Shown here piece after piece: positions 15,506 to 23,158 of a DNA stretch of 28,137 bases. Every line of letters starts with the position of its first letter. The stretch's first letter is position 1. A program made the translations under genes and the position numbers. Source of the DNA: a virus; the IMG/VR virus record IMGVR_UViG_3300034407_003420, positions 1 through 28,137 of that record. One strand, written 5' to 3'. The notes below the pieces were generated by a model. The model saw only the letters and a program-made list of their open reading frames with translations. It was not told the origin of the DNA and made no database searches.

Positions 15506-17176
15506 TTAAATTACTATATAAAATGTATTTGCATCAGGTGTTACTATAGCAGTATATTCTGCATCGGTTAATGTAATAACATTATTTACCTTTGGTGTAG
15601 TATAGGTATCTGTACTATTTGTAATAATTCCATCTGGGACATTATCAGCATGAGATGCACTTACAGCATAAGATGCTGATGTTGCTGTTGCTGCTGTTAA
15701 AGCACTATCTGCTTGTACAGCATGACTTGAACTAACAGCATTATCTGCTATTAAAGCGTGTGATGCGCTAGTAGCAAATGTAACATTACCTGTAATTGTT
15801 CCTGTTACTGCTAAACTACCAGTTATTTCTGCATTTGATCCTAATATAATTTTAGAACCATCATCAGTAATGTTAGAATCTTCTAAGTGATGATTTCCAA
15901 CTCCTTTAGGTATTCTATTTTCTGTAAGATATGCAGGCGCACCTTTAGTAGCATACTCAGGTCCAAATAATGCAACACCAAAGTGTGCTGATCCTGTTAC
16001 GTCTTTTTCAAAGAACCAATCGTCTGTTTGACCATCATAAGCAAACGAAGATGTATTATTTAATGATCCCGAATCGTAAACTGATAAACCAGCATATCTT
16101 TCAGTTGGTGTATTATTGTTTACTACAATAAAGGCATCACCAATTATTTTAGCTGAACCTGTTATACTTTCTAGGTATCCTATCGATGCACTAGTAAATA
16201 CCGCCGAGGATGCTGAGATTGAAGCGACATTTAAAGTAGCATTGGTATCTACGCCTAAAGCTAATGATGCAGTAGCAACTGATAAACTACTTGTTGCTAC
16301 AGCTTGTGGTACACCATTTAAATTACCAACCCATAAGTTTCCTTCTGCAATATTAGGTAAATCATTTGATCTACCAATTGCTGATACAAGTATTTCTCCG
16401 TTGGTTTGATTTCTTCTTCCTACTACACCAACATTCTGTATTAAGTTAGTTCCTGTAGGTCTTACATTAGTTAAACCTCCACCTACTGCAACGTATATAG
16501 TATCTCCTACTTGGAAATCAAGAGTTACTTGTGTATCTATATCATCTAAAGTTCCAATAGAAACCATTTGAGTGTTAGTGTTTATAGGTACTGCTTCATA
16601 AGCTAAACCAAATACTGGCATCTTGTTAGAATCACCTGCATCTGCTTTTTCAACAGTTACTCTGTTTTCTCCAACATTAAATCCCGTTACATATAAAGGG
16701 TCACCTTTAGCAATTGCTTCTGTTGCTCTTACTTCTATCTGTGTTCTATCAGCAAAATTAAAGTTAAGATTACCAGCTCCATCCGTTCTAAGAACTTGGA
16801 ATGTTAATCCATCTGCAATTGATTCATTAAATAAACCAACTATGCCTGCATTTTCTGCTCTTGAAGAACTTAATGCGTATGATGATGAAATTGCTATATC
16901 TGCATTTACTGCGTGGGATGCACTTATTACTGTATCAGCACTTAAGGCACTATCGGCTTGTATTGCATGGCTAGCTGAAATAGATGTGTTTGCACTTAAA
17001 GCACTATCTGCAATTATAGCATGAGAAGCACTAATAGCTGTTGTAGCATGTGATGCTGTAATGCTCAAATCATCAATTTGAGTACCTGTAGCAGTACCTA
17101 TTACACTTCCAGATATTTGTAATATATTCTGGAATGATGAGGATATTGCTAAATTGGAAATGTCTTGTATCGCCAT
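15506..17176 (-). CDS. Repeat-bearing tail fibre protein
   Basis: A 556-aa protein. Residues 30-115 hold imperfect repeats of SASHAxxADSALSAxT type, and a second repeat block lies at about 475-520 (TSASHALIADNAVSSSHAVQ and on), so repeats flank a central globular region. The centre contains ATEAIAKGDPLYVTGFNVGE and QVGDTIYVAVGGGLTNV, typical of marine phage fibres. The C-terminus ends LTDAEYTAIVTPDANTFYIVI. The repeats would form a thin trimeric stalk. No peptidase or hydrolase motif was seen. It is followed directly by the lectin-fold gene, making a fibre plus receptor-binding pair. The DNA of the repeats is similar enough to allow slippage between units. Confidence 0.82.
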   Translation of the reverse strand: MAIQDISNLAISSSFQNILQISGSVIGTATGTQIDDLSITASHATTAISASHAIIADSALSANTSISASHAIQADSALSADTVISASHAVNADIAISSSYALSSSRAENAGIVGLFNESIADGLTFQVLRTDGAGNLNFNFADRTQIEVRATEAIAKGDPLYVTGFNVGENRVTVEKADAGDSNKMPVFGLAYEAVPINTNTQMVSIGTLDDIDTQVTLDFQVGDTIYVAVGGGLTNVRPTGTNLIQNVGVVGRRNQTNGEILVSAIGRSNDLPNIAEGNLWVGNLNGVPQAVATSSLSVATASLALGVDTNATLNVASISASSAVFTSASIGYLESITGSAKIIGDAFIVVNNNTPTERYAGLSVYDSGSLNNTSSFAYDGQTDDWFFEKDVTGSAHFGVALFGPEYATKGAPAYLTENRIPKGVGNHHLEDSNITDDGSKIILGSNAEITGSLAVTGTITGNVTFATSASHALIADNAVSSSHAVQADSALTAATATSASYAVSASHADNVPDGIITNSTDTYTTPKVNNVITLTDAEYTAIVTPDANTFYIVI

Positions 17177-17180
17177 CTTA

Positions 17181-17786
17181 TTATTGTTTTAGTGGTGGGT
17201 ATTGTGGGAAAGCTGAATCAACAATTGGTATACCTGCTCTTCTAGCTAAGTTTAAAAATCTAGCTCTTGTATTAGATGAAAAAGTAATAGGTGCACGATA
17301 TTGTGAACCATAATCAGCTACTTGTTGATATAATAATGTATTTTCTGATAATTCTGGAAAACTAGCCTGTGTTTCAACTAGGTATTTAGATAATCTATCA
17401 GCATAGTATTCAAATTTATTTCGAACACTTTGTCTTTTCATTTCATAAACATTTTTATCTACACTAGCTGAATTTTCTCCACCTTGTGGTGTTAATAAAC
17501 CATTATTTCTCGCGCGTATAAATGTATTTTCCAGTATATTATAATAGGAAGCATATAATAACATATCTTGTATGTAATCATTTACTAACGTTTCGTAAGC
17601 ACCGGTAAGTGTGTCAGCTTCAACTTCAGCAAGTAGTTTTTGATACAATAAAGTACCAATTACTCTTTGTAATTCTATATCTTGAGCCTCACGTATAGCA
17701 TTTTTCATTAAATCAGCATCTAGGCTATCATTGATACCTGAATATTGCTTTACTTTTGTCCATGAAATTAATAAGGTATTCGTCAT
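17181..17786 (-). CDS. Head-tail connector/adaptor-like protein
   Basis: A 201-aa protein of mostly helical character. It starts LLISWTKVKQYSGINDSLDADLMKNAIREAQDIEL and contains VNDYIQDMLLYASYYNILE, then a basic region and a Pro-rich end (FPQYPPLKQ). Helical proteins of this size beginning with a T-x-x-x-V-x-x-Y-S-x-x-x motif and encoded beside the portal are usually head completion or adaptor proteins in Bacteroidota phages (DUF6712-like, by recall). It begins 2 bases after the portal stop. The role is inferred from size and place. Confidence 0.7.
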   Translation of the reverse strand: MTNTLLISWTKVKQYSGINDSLDADLMKNAIREAQDIELQRVIGTLLYQKLLAEVEADTLTGAYETLVNDYIQDMLLYASYYNILENTFIRARNNGLLTPQGGENSASVDKNVYEMKRQSVRNKFEYYADRLSKYLVETQASFPELSENTLLYQQVADYGSQYRAPITFSSNTRARFLNLARRAGIPIVDSAFPQYPPLKQ

Positions 17787-17788
17787 AA

Positions 17789-18991
17789 TTATCCTATTGT
17801 TGTTTCTACTTTATTTTCTATTTCAGCAATTTCTTCTACATCTGCTTCTTGTGATGTTACTACTTCAGTCTGACCATCCAACTCTCCTTCATAAAGTGGG
17901 TTTTTCTGTATTACTCCTAAAGTAATATCTTCATAATTGTACCCTAAAATTGTTTCAAAACAAGATAAAATTGATTGTTGAAATGGTAATACTACAGTAT
18001 TTAAGAATAATCTATATGCTGTTTCTAATTCATCAGCATTGTTACCTAATCCTGTGTTCTCCTTAATACCTAATAAAGCAGGAGAAGTAATTCTATGTGC
18101 TGTTAATATCTTTTGAACTACCATATCATTAACAGTAGTATAATACGTGTCACCACCATTTTGATTAATTGGTGTGATTACAGGAGCATTAGCGGGATCA
18201 TCAACGTCTATATACATTAGATTTCCTGCATTATTTGTTCCTGAATATTGATCTCTCAACATTTGTTCTATAGCCTGTCTTTCATCGTCAGTAGAATTAG
18301 TAAATGTTGTGATAGATAAGGATGGTGTTAAACCATTCTTGATGTTGTTTATATGGAAATTATCTACCTCTTGATCTAAATCTACTACTTTAGTACCTGA
18401 AGCATAATCAGGTAAGGGATAATATTGTTTTCCTGGAGAATATGGTTGATGAACATATATTTGTTTTGGTTCATCTATTTTTGTGTTAGGATTGTATGTG
18501 GGTAAAAATGGTATTTCATCTAAATCCATCATAGTGTTCATCCTATGTGTCTTAGCCCAATCATCATAGACAAAATAGCCTGGGCATATATTGCGGTGGT
18601 TTTTTTCTTTTGCTCTTATATATGAAAAGTCAATATGGTATACTTCTGATATTCTAGATCTATCTTTTGACCATATAATTTCTAAAGCAAAACCACCAAA
18701 TAATTTATAATCTAAAGCTACTTTATTAAATATATCATTCCATGACTCATATTTGTTAGCTCTATCTAATGCGAATTCTTTATCAGAAGTTAATCCTTCT
18801 CCTTTAATAGCTTCTACAATTGCATTTACACATGCAGCATGTGTTGAACTGTGATTAAATAACTCGATTAAATAATTGGGATAGTCATTAGTGACACCCC
18901 ATTTAATGAATTTATTGTCTTTTTTTTCACTTCCATACTTTTTAGAGTATGTATCTCTTTGTATGTTTGCGAATTTGATTTTATTAGCCAT
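17789..18991 (-). CDS. Portal protein
   Basis: A 400-aa protein forming the ring at the capsid vertex through which DNA enters and leaves. Supporting segments are WGVTNDYPNYLIELFNHSST near the N-terminus, then HAACVNAIVEAIKGEGL. The region LDYKLFGGFALEIIWS matches the conserved G-x-A-x-x-x-I of HK97-type portals. HRITSPALLGIKENTGLGNN, with a following helix ending in an FQQSILSCFE segment, is a typical portal C-terminal wing region. The acidic C-terminus (ADVEEIAEIENKVE) is common in the family. It overlaps the upstream 147-aa gene by 8 bases. Confidence 0.93.
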   Translation of the reverse strand: MANKIKFANIQRDTYSKKYGSEKKDNKFIKWGVTNDYPNYLIELFNHSSTHAACVNAIVEAIKGEGLTSDKEFALDRANKYESWNDIFNKVALDYKLFGGFALEIIWSKDRSRISEVYHIDFSYIRAKEKNHRNICPGYFVYDDWAKTHRMNTMMDLDEIPFLPTYNPNTKIDEPKQIYVHQPYSPGKQYYPLPDYASGTKVVDLDQEVDNFHINNIKNGLTPSLSITTFTNSTDDERQAIEQMLRDQYSGTNNAGNLMYIDVDDPANAPVITPINQNGGDTYYTTVNDMVVQKILTAHRITSPALLGIKENTGLGNNADELETAYRLFLNTVVLPFQQSILSCFETILGYNYEDITLGVIQKNPLYEGELDGQTEVVTSQEADVEEIAEIENKVETTIG

Positions 18992-19427
18992 TATATACTG
19001 TAAAATTAGATTCTTCTTGGTATTGATGTTTATAGATAGGATCGTAATCTGATCCTGATACTAATGCTCTATCCTGAGATAATAAGTTACCTAAAACTAA
19101 GTCACCTGTATAACCACTCCAAGTTTCCATTTCATCATCCCATGTAGAAGTAGCAGCAATCCAAGTATTTCCACCACTACCATCCGTTTCATAAATATTG
19201 ACAAAATATTGTCCTGAATCGGTAGGAATAGTAGCATTATTTACTTCATACATTATCCATCCTCCATACTCATTACTTTTATTAGAAATGATAGTTGGGG
19301 TTAGATTAGAAATATCTCCACTAAATGAAGATGTTAATTGTAATCGCAATAAACTACCAGTATACTTAGTACCTATGTATACAGTCTTATTAGAAATTCC
19401 TGATGCTGAATATTGAAGTTGAATCAT
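18984..19427 (-). CDS. Small beta-rich virion protein upstream of portal
   Basis: A 147-aa protein starting MIQLQYSASGISNKTVYIG. I chose the ATG at 19427 and not one at 19463, because the latter lies inside a strong terminator hairpin and would add 12 residues encoded by it. The sequence is beta-rich, with GGWIMYEVNNATIPTDSGQY and FVNIYETDGSGG, and a C-terminal segment LLSQDRALVSGSDYDPIYKH. No cysteines, membrane segments or enzymatic motifs were seen. A head or neck decoration role next to the portal is possible. Function unknown. Confidence 0.8.
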   Translation of the reverse strand: MIQLQYSASGISNKTVYIGTKYTGSLLRLQLTSSFSGDISNLTPTIISNKSNEYGGWIMYEVNNATIPTDSGQYFVNIYETDGSGGNTWIAATSTWDDEMETWSGYTGDLVLGNLLSQDRALVSGSDYDPIYKHQYQEESNFTVYNG

Positions 19428-19447
19428 ATTTAATTTTTTAATATTAA

Positions 19448-19480
19448 AAGAGAGGCTGCCCATAAAGACAACCCTCTCTT
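19448..19480 (-). terminator. Strong intrinsic terminator after the tail tube-like gene
   Basis: On the minus strand AAGAGAGG (19480-19473) pairs exactly with CCTCTCTT (19455-19448). Inside it, past one bulged G, TTGTC pairs with GGCAG using two G-U pairs, leaving a 6-base loop. The stem runs into CTTTTAATATT. It would separate the abundant capsid and tail-tube transcripts from the portal block. Confidence 0.8.
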
Positions 19481-19492
19481 CAAATAATTAAT

Positions 19493-20053
19493 TTAACTTA
19501 CGTTAATTCCTGTTAAGATACCTGATAAGTTAGATCCGCTAATTTCACTTGCAGGAAGTGGTTCCTGCCCTGTGAACGTTAGTGAATATCCATTTAAATC
19601 TCCAAACCCAGTTCCTGTTTGACCCGTTCCACCGGATAGTGTAGCACCGTTTTGTTGTCCAACTAAGAACAACGTTCCAATACCATCATCTTGACCGTTA
19701 TTGGTCTCTACTACAATCTTTAAAGCTGGATTTTGAGCCAATACTTTAATTTGATTTCTAGTTGATGATTGCATTTTGTGAAAAGGAGCATTAACTACTT
19801 GTTCGTAGAATACTGTTCCATTTTCTGTTGATGCGTTGATCGTTTCAGTATAATCACCTGTTTGTTTAGCTAATTCATATTTGTAAAAAGTACCTGAACC
19901 TGATATATTTGTAATATATCCGTTCTCATATCCTGTTACAGAATCAACATCTGGTGAACCTGAGGAACCAGAACCTAAGATATAGATATTCTTGATTCCA
20001 CCGGAATTGTCTCGACATCCGAGCGTAAATCCTGCTGTAATATCACATGCCAT
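19493..20053 (-). CDS. Probable major tail tube protein
   Basis: A 186-aa protein. It starts ACDITAGFTLGCRDNSGG with a conserved-looking Cys pair, then NIYILGSGSSG. It contains TENGTVFYEQVVNAPFHKMQ and LKIVVETNNGQDDGIGTLFLVG, and ends in a G-Y-S-L-T-F-T-G-Q-E-P-L-P-A segment. I recall proteins with this opening and this GxLxGYxLTxTxxEPxPA ending as abundant tube-forming structural proteins in marine and Bacteroidota phages. It sits 27 bases after the major capsid gene and just before a strong terminator, as expected for a product needed in many copies. A capsid decoration role is the alternative. Confidence 0.72.
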   Translation of the reverse strand: MACDITAGFTLGCRDNSGGIKNIYILGSGSSGSPDVDSVTGYENGYITNISGSGTFYKYELAKQTGDYTETINASTENGTVFYEQVVNAPFHKMQSSTRNQIKVLAQNPALKIVVETNNGQDDGIGTLFLVGQQNGATLSGGTGQTGTGFGDLNGYSLTFTGQEPLPASEISGSNLSGILTGINVS

Positions 20054-20080
20054 AATTTTCTGGTTTTTAAGGGTTAAAGA

Positions 20081-21031
20081 TTAAGCTAGATCGTTACTTA
20101 CCCAATATTCTGGATGAGCGATCTGCATTCCTAATTTATTTCTCAATCTGTAACGTAATGTATCAGTGTTGATATCATACCATAATGAGAAGTTGTTTGT
20201 ATCACTAATTAAGTCAGTTCCTACGAAAGCATCAGATGATTTCCCTAGTACTACTCTTTCAGATCCTCTTAGTCCATAAGTACCAACGATTTTTACGTTA
20301 GGATATCCTGGTAGTGGTACTTCATAGAATCCACCTCTTTTAGCTACTGTAGTAGGATCAAAGTGGAACAAGTTTTGAGTTGTTAATCCACTAATTACTC
20401 TTTGAAATACAGAAGTACCCATAAAGAATGTTAAATCATCAGCATCTAATACATTTACATCAGCATCAGCTAACATTGCAGTTAATTGATCATATGCAGT
20501 TGAAGCAGAAATAGCAATTGCACCAGTACCTGTAGCAGCTACTACTCCTGTAGTGTTTACTGAATTAATGATTTGTTTTAATCCATCAGAAATAGGAGTA
20601 AGACCAGCTGAATAAGCAGATCCTGAAATAGCATTCCAGATAAAGTTATCGTTGTCTTGTTGTACTTTAGCTACTAGGTCAGATGTAACATCTCCTAATA
20701 GTTTAAAAGTTTCTTCATAAGAACCAGCAGGTAATGCAGAGATACCTAGGTACTTAGAAGTTAATGATTGTAGGTTCATAGAATCTAGGAACGTACGTTT
20801 GTTTACAGTGATGTTTCTCTGTGTGAAAGAAATTGAACCAGTAAAGTTAGTAACGGAATCTCCACCTTGTGCATAAGGAGAAACTGAGATTAGGTTAATG
20901 GGTTCTTCAAATTTTATTCCTTCCTGAATAGAAACGTACTCTGCTGTGTTACCTTTATAAACTGTATCTAATACAATTTTACCGGCTACTTCATTGTTGA
21001 AGTCAGTTAGCGCGTTTACGTCAAAAGCCAT
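20081..21031 (-). CDS. Major capsid protein (HK97 fold)
   Basis: A 316-aa protein, a usual size for a processed or short HK97-fold capsid protein. Signs are an N-terminal helical arm (VNALTDFNNEVAGKIVLDTV), an E-loop-like region (GDSVTNFTGSISFTQRNITV), a long spine helix (EETFKLLGDVTSDLVAKVQQ) and a P-domain segment DLTFFMGTSVFQRVISGL. Also present are PLPGYPNVKIVGTYGLRGSERVVLGK and a C-terminal strand LRYRLRNKLGMQIAHPEYWV. The scaffold-like gene lies 19 bases upstream, the standard order. It is expected to be the most abundant protein of the virion. Confidence 0.93.
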   Translation of the reverse strand: MAFDVNALTDFNNEVAGKIVLDTVYKGNTAEYVSIQEGIKFEEPINLISVSPYAQGGDSVTNFTGSISFTQRNITVNKRTFLDSMNLQSLTSKYLGISALPAGSYEETFKLLGDVTSDLVAKVQQDNDNFIWNAISGSAYSAGLTPISDGLKQIINSVNTTGVVAATGTGAIAISASTAYDQLTAMLADADVNVLDADDLTFFMGTSVFQRVISGLTTQNLFHFDPTTVAKRGGFYEVPLPGYPNVKIVGTYGLRGSERVVLGKSSDAFVGTDLISDTNNFSLWYDINTDTLRYRLRNKLGMQIAHPEYWVSNDLA

Positions 21032-21050
21032 AGTTGTGTAATTTTAATAA

Positions 21051-21719
21051 TTAATTTTTGTTATTCATGTTTTTTAACATGCTCTCATAACGAGTTTTAG
21101 CTCTTTTATTTGAGAATGTATCAGCAGTTGAAAATTTACTGCTAACAGCAGGTATTGTTTTCTCTTCAGCTGGTTCAGAAGCGAATGAGGACATTTTTTC
21201 TTTAATACCCATTACTTCTTTTTCGATTTCCTTCATTTTTTCATCTACTTTAGTCATTTTTGCTTCAACGACTTCACCGATTACTTCAATGATATCTTCT
21301 AATTTCGGGCCTTCTTCCATCATATCCTCGTCCTTAGCTTCTTCGAATTTTTCTTCTACTTTATTTTTAACCTCATCTTCTGTTTTTTTAGCAGACATTT
21401 CCTCTTCTACTACAACAGATTCTTCAGCTAAATCAGCAGAACCATCACCTTCTTCATCTGGGTATTTAACACCCGTTAAAGTACCCTCAGCATCAACAAT
21501 AAGTTGAATACCTGATTCGGTAATATGTTCTCCCTCTGGGGCTGCTACTTTTTCTCCTTCTTCTGTTTCTACAAACAGTTTTTGACCTTCGGCAAACTTA
21601 CCATCTTTGTCATTAGAGATTTTAGTACCATCTTCCAGTTTGGCAGAAGCAAATTCTTCAGATACTTCGACAAGATTAAAATGTTGTTTGACCAACTCTT
21701 TTAACTCATTTTTAGTCAT
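21051..21719 (-). CDS. Capsid scaffold-like protein
   Basis: A 222-aa, highly acidic, Lys/Glu-rich protein with a coiled-coil centre (LEDIIEVIGEVVEAKMTKVD, then EKMKEIEKEVMGIKEKMSSF). Its basic C-terminus (SNKRAKTRYESMLKNMNN) is the typical capsid-binding end of scaffolds. It lies immediately upstream of the major capsid gene. Scaffolds fill and shape the procapsid and are then removed by the prohead protease, here encoded on the other side of the plus-strand island. It is the first gene of the capsid transcript, and its start faces the island across a short divergent region. Confidence 0.82.
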   Translation of the reverse strand: MTKNELKELVKQHFNLVEVSEEFASAKLEDGTKISNDKDGKFAEGQKLFVETEEGEKVAAPEGEHITESGIQLIVDAEGTLTGVKYPDEEGDGSADLAEESVVVEEEMSAKKTEDEVKNKVEEKFEEAKDEDMMEEGPKLEDIIEVIGEVVEAKMTKVDEKMKEIEKEVMGIKEKMSSFASEPAEEKTIPAVSSKFSTADTFSNKRAKTRYESMLKNMNNKN

Positions 21720-21743
21720 AATCTAAATGTTTTTGCGAATTAA

Positions 21744-21761
21744 TGATAATTGATTTTATCA
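21744..21761. promoter_or_regulatory. Inverted repeat in the divergent region
   Basis: TGATAA-ttgatt-TTATCA, perfect 6-base arms, 25 bases upstream of the scaffold start and upstream of the endonuclease start I prefer at 21854. It could be an operator for either direction. It is short and AT-rich, so it may be chance. Confidence 0.3.
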
Positions 21762-21853
21762 TGAATAAATATATAGATAAATTATTTTCAGGAAAATTTG
21801 GCTACCTAATGTATTTTTCTTATCTTATATATAGTTATGATAAACAAAATATT

Positions 21854-22495
21854 ATGGAAATTAAAGTATGTTCAAAATGTAAACAAGAAAAATCATTAGA
21901 TTTATTTTATAATCATTTAAATGGTCGTAAACAATCATGGTGTAAACAATGTCTTTATAAAAAAACAAAAGAATTTTGGAAAACACCTGAAGGTATAGCC
22001 TATAAAAAAAAATATTATTCTGAAAATAAAGAACTATATGTAAAGGCTACTAAGAAATGGGTAAAGAATAACAGGAAAAAAGCAAATCAATTTGTTTATA
22101 ACTGGTATGAACAACATACTAAACAATATGTTGGCATACAAGACAAATACCAATCTAAATTCCCGCCTTCAGTTTACTGTATAAAATATGATGATGATAT
22201 TGTGTATGTTGGTTCATCTAAAAAACCATTAGCCCGTGTTAATATTCATCTTTCAACGATAAAATCCGGTACTAACTTAACTAAAATAAATAAGTTGCAT
22301 AGCTATTGTGGTTATGATAAGTCCCGTTTTACCTACGAGTATTTAGAACAATGTGATAGTAATAAATTATTAGAACGGGAACGTTTTTGGGAGGAAAAAC
22401 TTAATGCTAAAGGTAATTTTAAATGTGTATTTGGTAAAGTAAAGTCTATAACTCAAATAATGCAAGATGAAGGAACATACAAATATAAAAAGTAA
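21854..22495 (+). CDS. GIY-YIG homing endonuclease with N-terminal zinc finger
   Basis: A 213-aa protein from the ATG at 21854. A longer frame from 21743 adds 37 hydrophobic, non-conserved-looking residues overlapping an inverted repeat, so I prefer the later start. Near the N-terminus there is a CxxC-x20-CxxC zinc ribbon (CSKCKQEK... WCKQC), followed by a Lys-rich helix that probably contacts DNA. The C-terminal half is a GIY-YIG nuclease: SVYCIKYDD, then IVYVGSSKKPLARVNIHL with the catalytic-type Tyr and Arg, then a metal-binding-type Glu in LLERERFWEEKL. It is encoded against the direction of the structural genes. It is probably a free-standing homing nuclease that spread itself and perhaps its neighbours. 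Confidence 0.88.
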   Translation: MEIKVCSKCKQEKSLDLFYNHLNGRKQSWCKQCLYKKTKEFWKTPEGIAYKKKYYSENKELYVKATKKWVKNNRKKANQFVYNWYEQHTKQYVGIQDKYQSKFPPSVYCIKYDDDIVYVGSSKKPLARVNIHLSTIKSGTNLTKINKLHSYCGYDKSRFTYEYLEQCDSNKLLERERFWEEKLNAKGNFKCVFGKVKSITQIMQDEGTYKYKK

Positions 22496-22507
22496 ATCAA
22501 ATAAGGC

Positions 22508-22539
22508 TTGGATATCGTTATAATGGTTCGTATATTGAC
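22508..22539 (+). promoter_or_regulatory. Candidate promoter of the lipoprotein cassette
   Basis: TTG at 22508-22510, a 20-base gap, then TATATTG at 22531-22537, within ATGGTTCGTATATTGAC. The 17-base motif nearly repeats the one before the sigma-like gene (14000-14016, minus strand). A TSS shortly after would give a leader of about 25 bases with the A-rich AAAATAAAAGTT before the ATG. Confidence 0.5.
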
Positions 22540-22569
22540 GGTATAAATAAATAAATAAAAATAAAAGTT

Positions 22570-22746
22570 ATGAAAAAGTTTAAAACACAATTAGTAAGTA
22601 CAAAAGGAGATATTATTAAATCATTTATCTCAAGTTCAAGACCGTCAACACGATTTGGAAGTGAAGGTGTTGAGGTTAGAAGTAATGACCCTGAAAATGA
22701 TTTTACAATTATGGGTTCATTTAATGTTATTATTGAAACTGCCTAA
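22570..22746 (+). CDS. 58-aa protein heading the lipoprotein cassette, unknown function
   Basis: The protein starts MKKFKTQLVSTKGDIIKSFI and ends FTIMGSFNVIIETA. No membrane segment or signal was seen, and the predicted character is beta-rich. Its TAA overlaps the ATG of the first lipoprotein by one base (TAATG), which supports both genes and implies coupled translation. The start is preceded by an A-rich stretch typical of Bacteroidota initiation. Confidence 0.75.
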   Translation: MKKFKTQLVSTKGDIIKSFISSSRPSTRFGSEGVEVRSNDPENDFTIMGSFNVIIETA

Positions 22747-22937
22747 TGAAAAAATTAATATTATTAGCTTTGTTATTTGCATCATGTTCAAAAGACTCCA
22801 TCTGTGGAGAGGTCACAGGTGGAGGCGTAAATAGATTTACAGGTGAACTGTATTTAGAAGTTGATGGTCAACGTGAATGGGTAGATATGAAAACTTATGA
22901 ATCATTTTATATAGGAGATCCGATATGTTTAGATTAA
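22746..22937 (+). CDS. Small lipoprotein 1 (possible superinfection exclusion)
   Basis: A 63-aa protein. A basic-hydrophobic signal (MKKLILLALLFAS) ends at lipobox Cys14, giving a mature lipoprotein of 50 residues. After the Cys come S-K-D, which loosely resemble the charged lipoprotein export signals that send Bacteroidota lipoproteins to the cell surface. The mature part has ICGEV at the start, YLEVDGQREWVDMKTYE, and GDPIC near the end. It resembles its downstream neighbour in this pattern, so the two are paralogues. Phage-encoded lipoproteins often block receptors (T5 Llp is the classic case). That role here is inferred from class and context only. Confidence 0.82.
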   Translation: MKKLILLALLFASCSKDSICGEVTGGGVNRFTGELYLEVDGQREWVDMKTYESFYIGDPICLD

Positions 22938-23158
22938 TATTATTAGCCCTATTATTAGCCTCATGCACCAAAACAGAAGAAATATGTGGTGTAGTAGGTG
23001 AAAGAAAGTTATTTAACAGATGTGATATGGGTGGTGTTAAATGTGATTGTCACATCTGGATTGATGATGAAATGGTTTCAGTTGATTGTGATACAATGGA
23101 AAATGTATTTGTAGGAGATGTAGTGTGTGTAGAAGGAAATTATGATTCTTTCTATTAA
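22925..23158 (+). CDS. Small lipoprotein 2, paralogue of lipoprotein 1
   Basis: A 77-aa protein. Signal MFRLILLALLLAS with lipobox Cys14 at the same position as in its neighbour, then T-K-T-E-E. The mature part keeps ICGVV, an IWIDDE core, a VDCDTMEN segment and VGDVVCVEG, but adds extra cysteines (RCDMGGVKCDCHIW), perhaps disulphides or a metal site. It overlaps the first lipoprotein gene by 13 bases. Its end overlaps the convergent 47-aa gene by 4 bases. Tandem duplication with divergence suggests pressure to vary surface-exposed sequence. Confidence 0.82.
   Translation: MFRLILLALLLASCTKTEEICGVVGERKLFNRCDMGGVKCDCHIWIDDEMVSVDCDTMENVFVGDVVCVEGNYDSFY

Noticed and set aside
21743-21853. N-terminal extension of the GIY-YIG protein from the ATG at 21743
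   Set aside because: The 37 residues are hydrophobic, unlike the zinc-ribbon start typical of such proteins, and overlap an inverted repeat in the divergent region.
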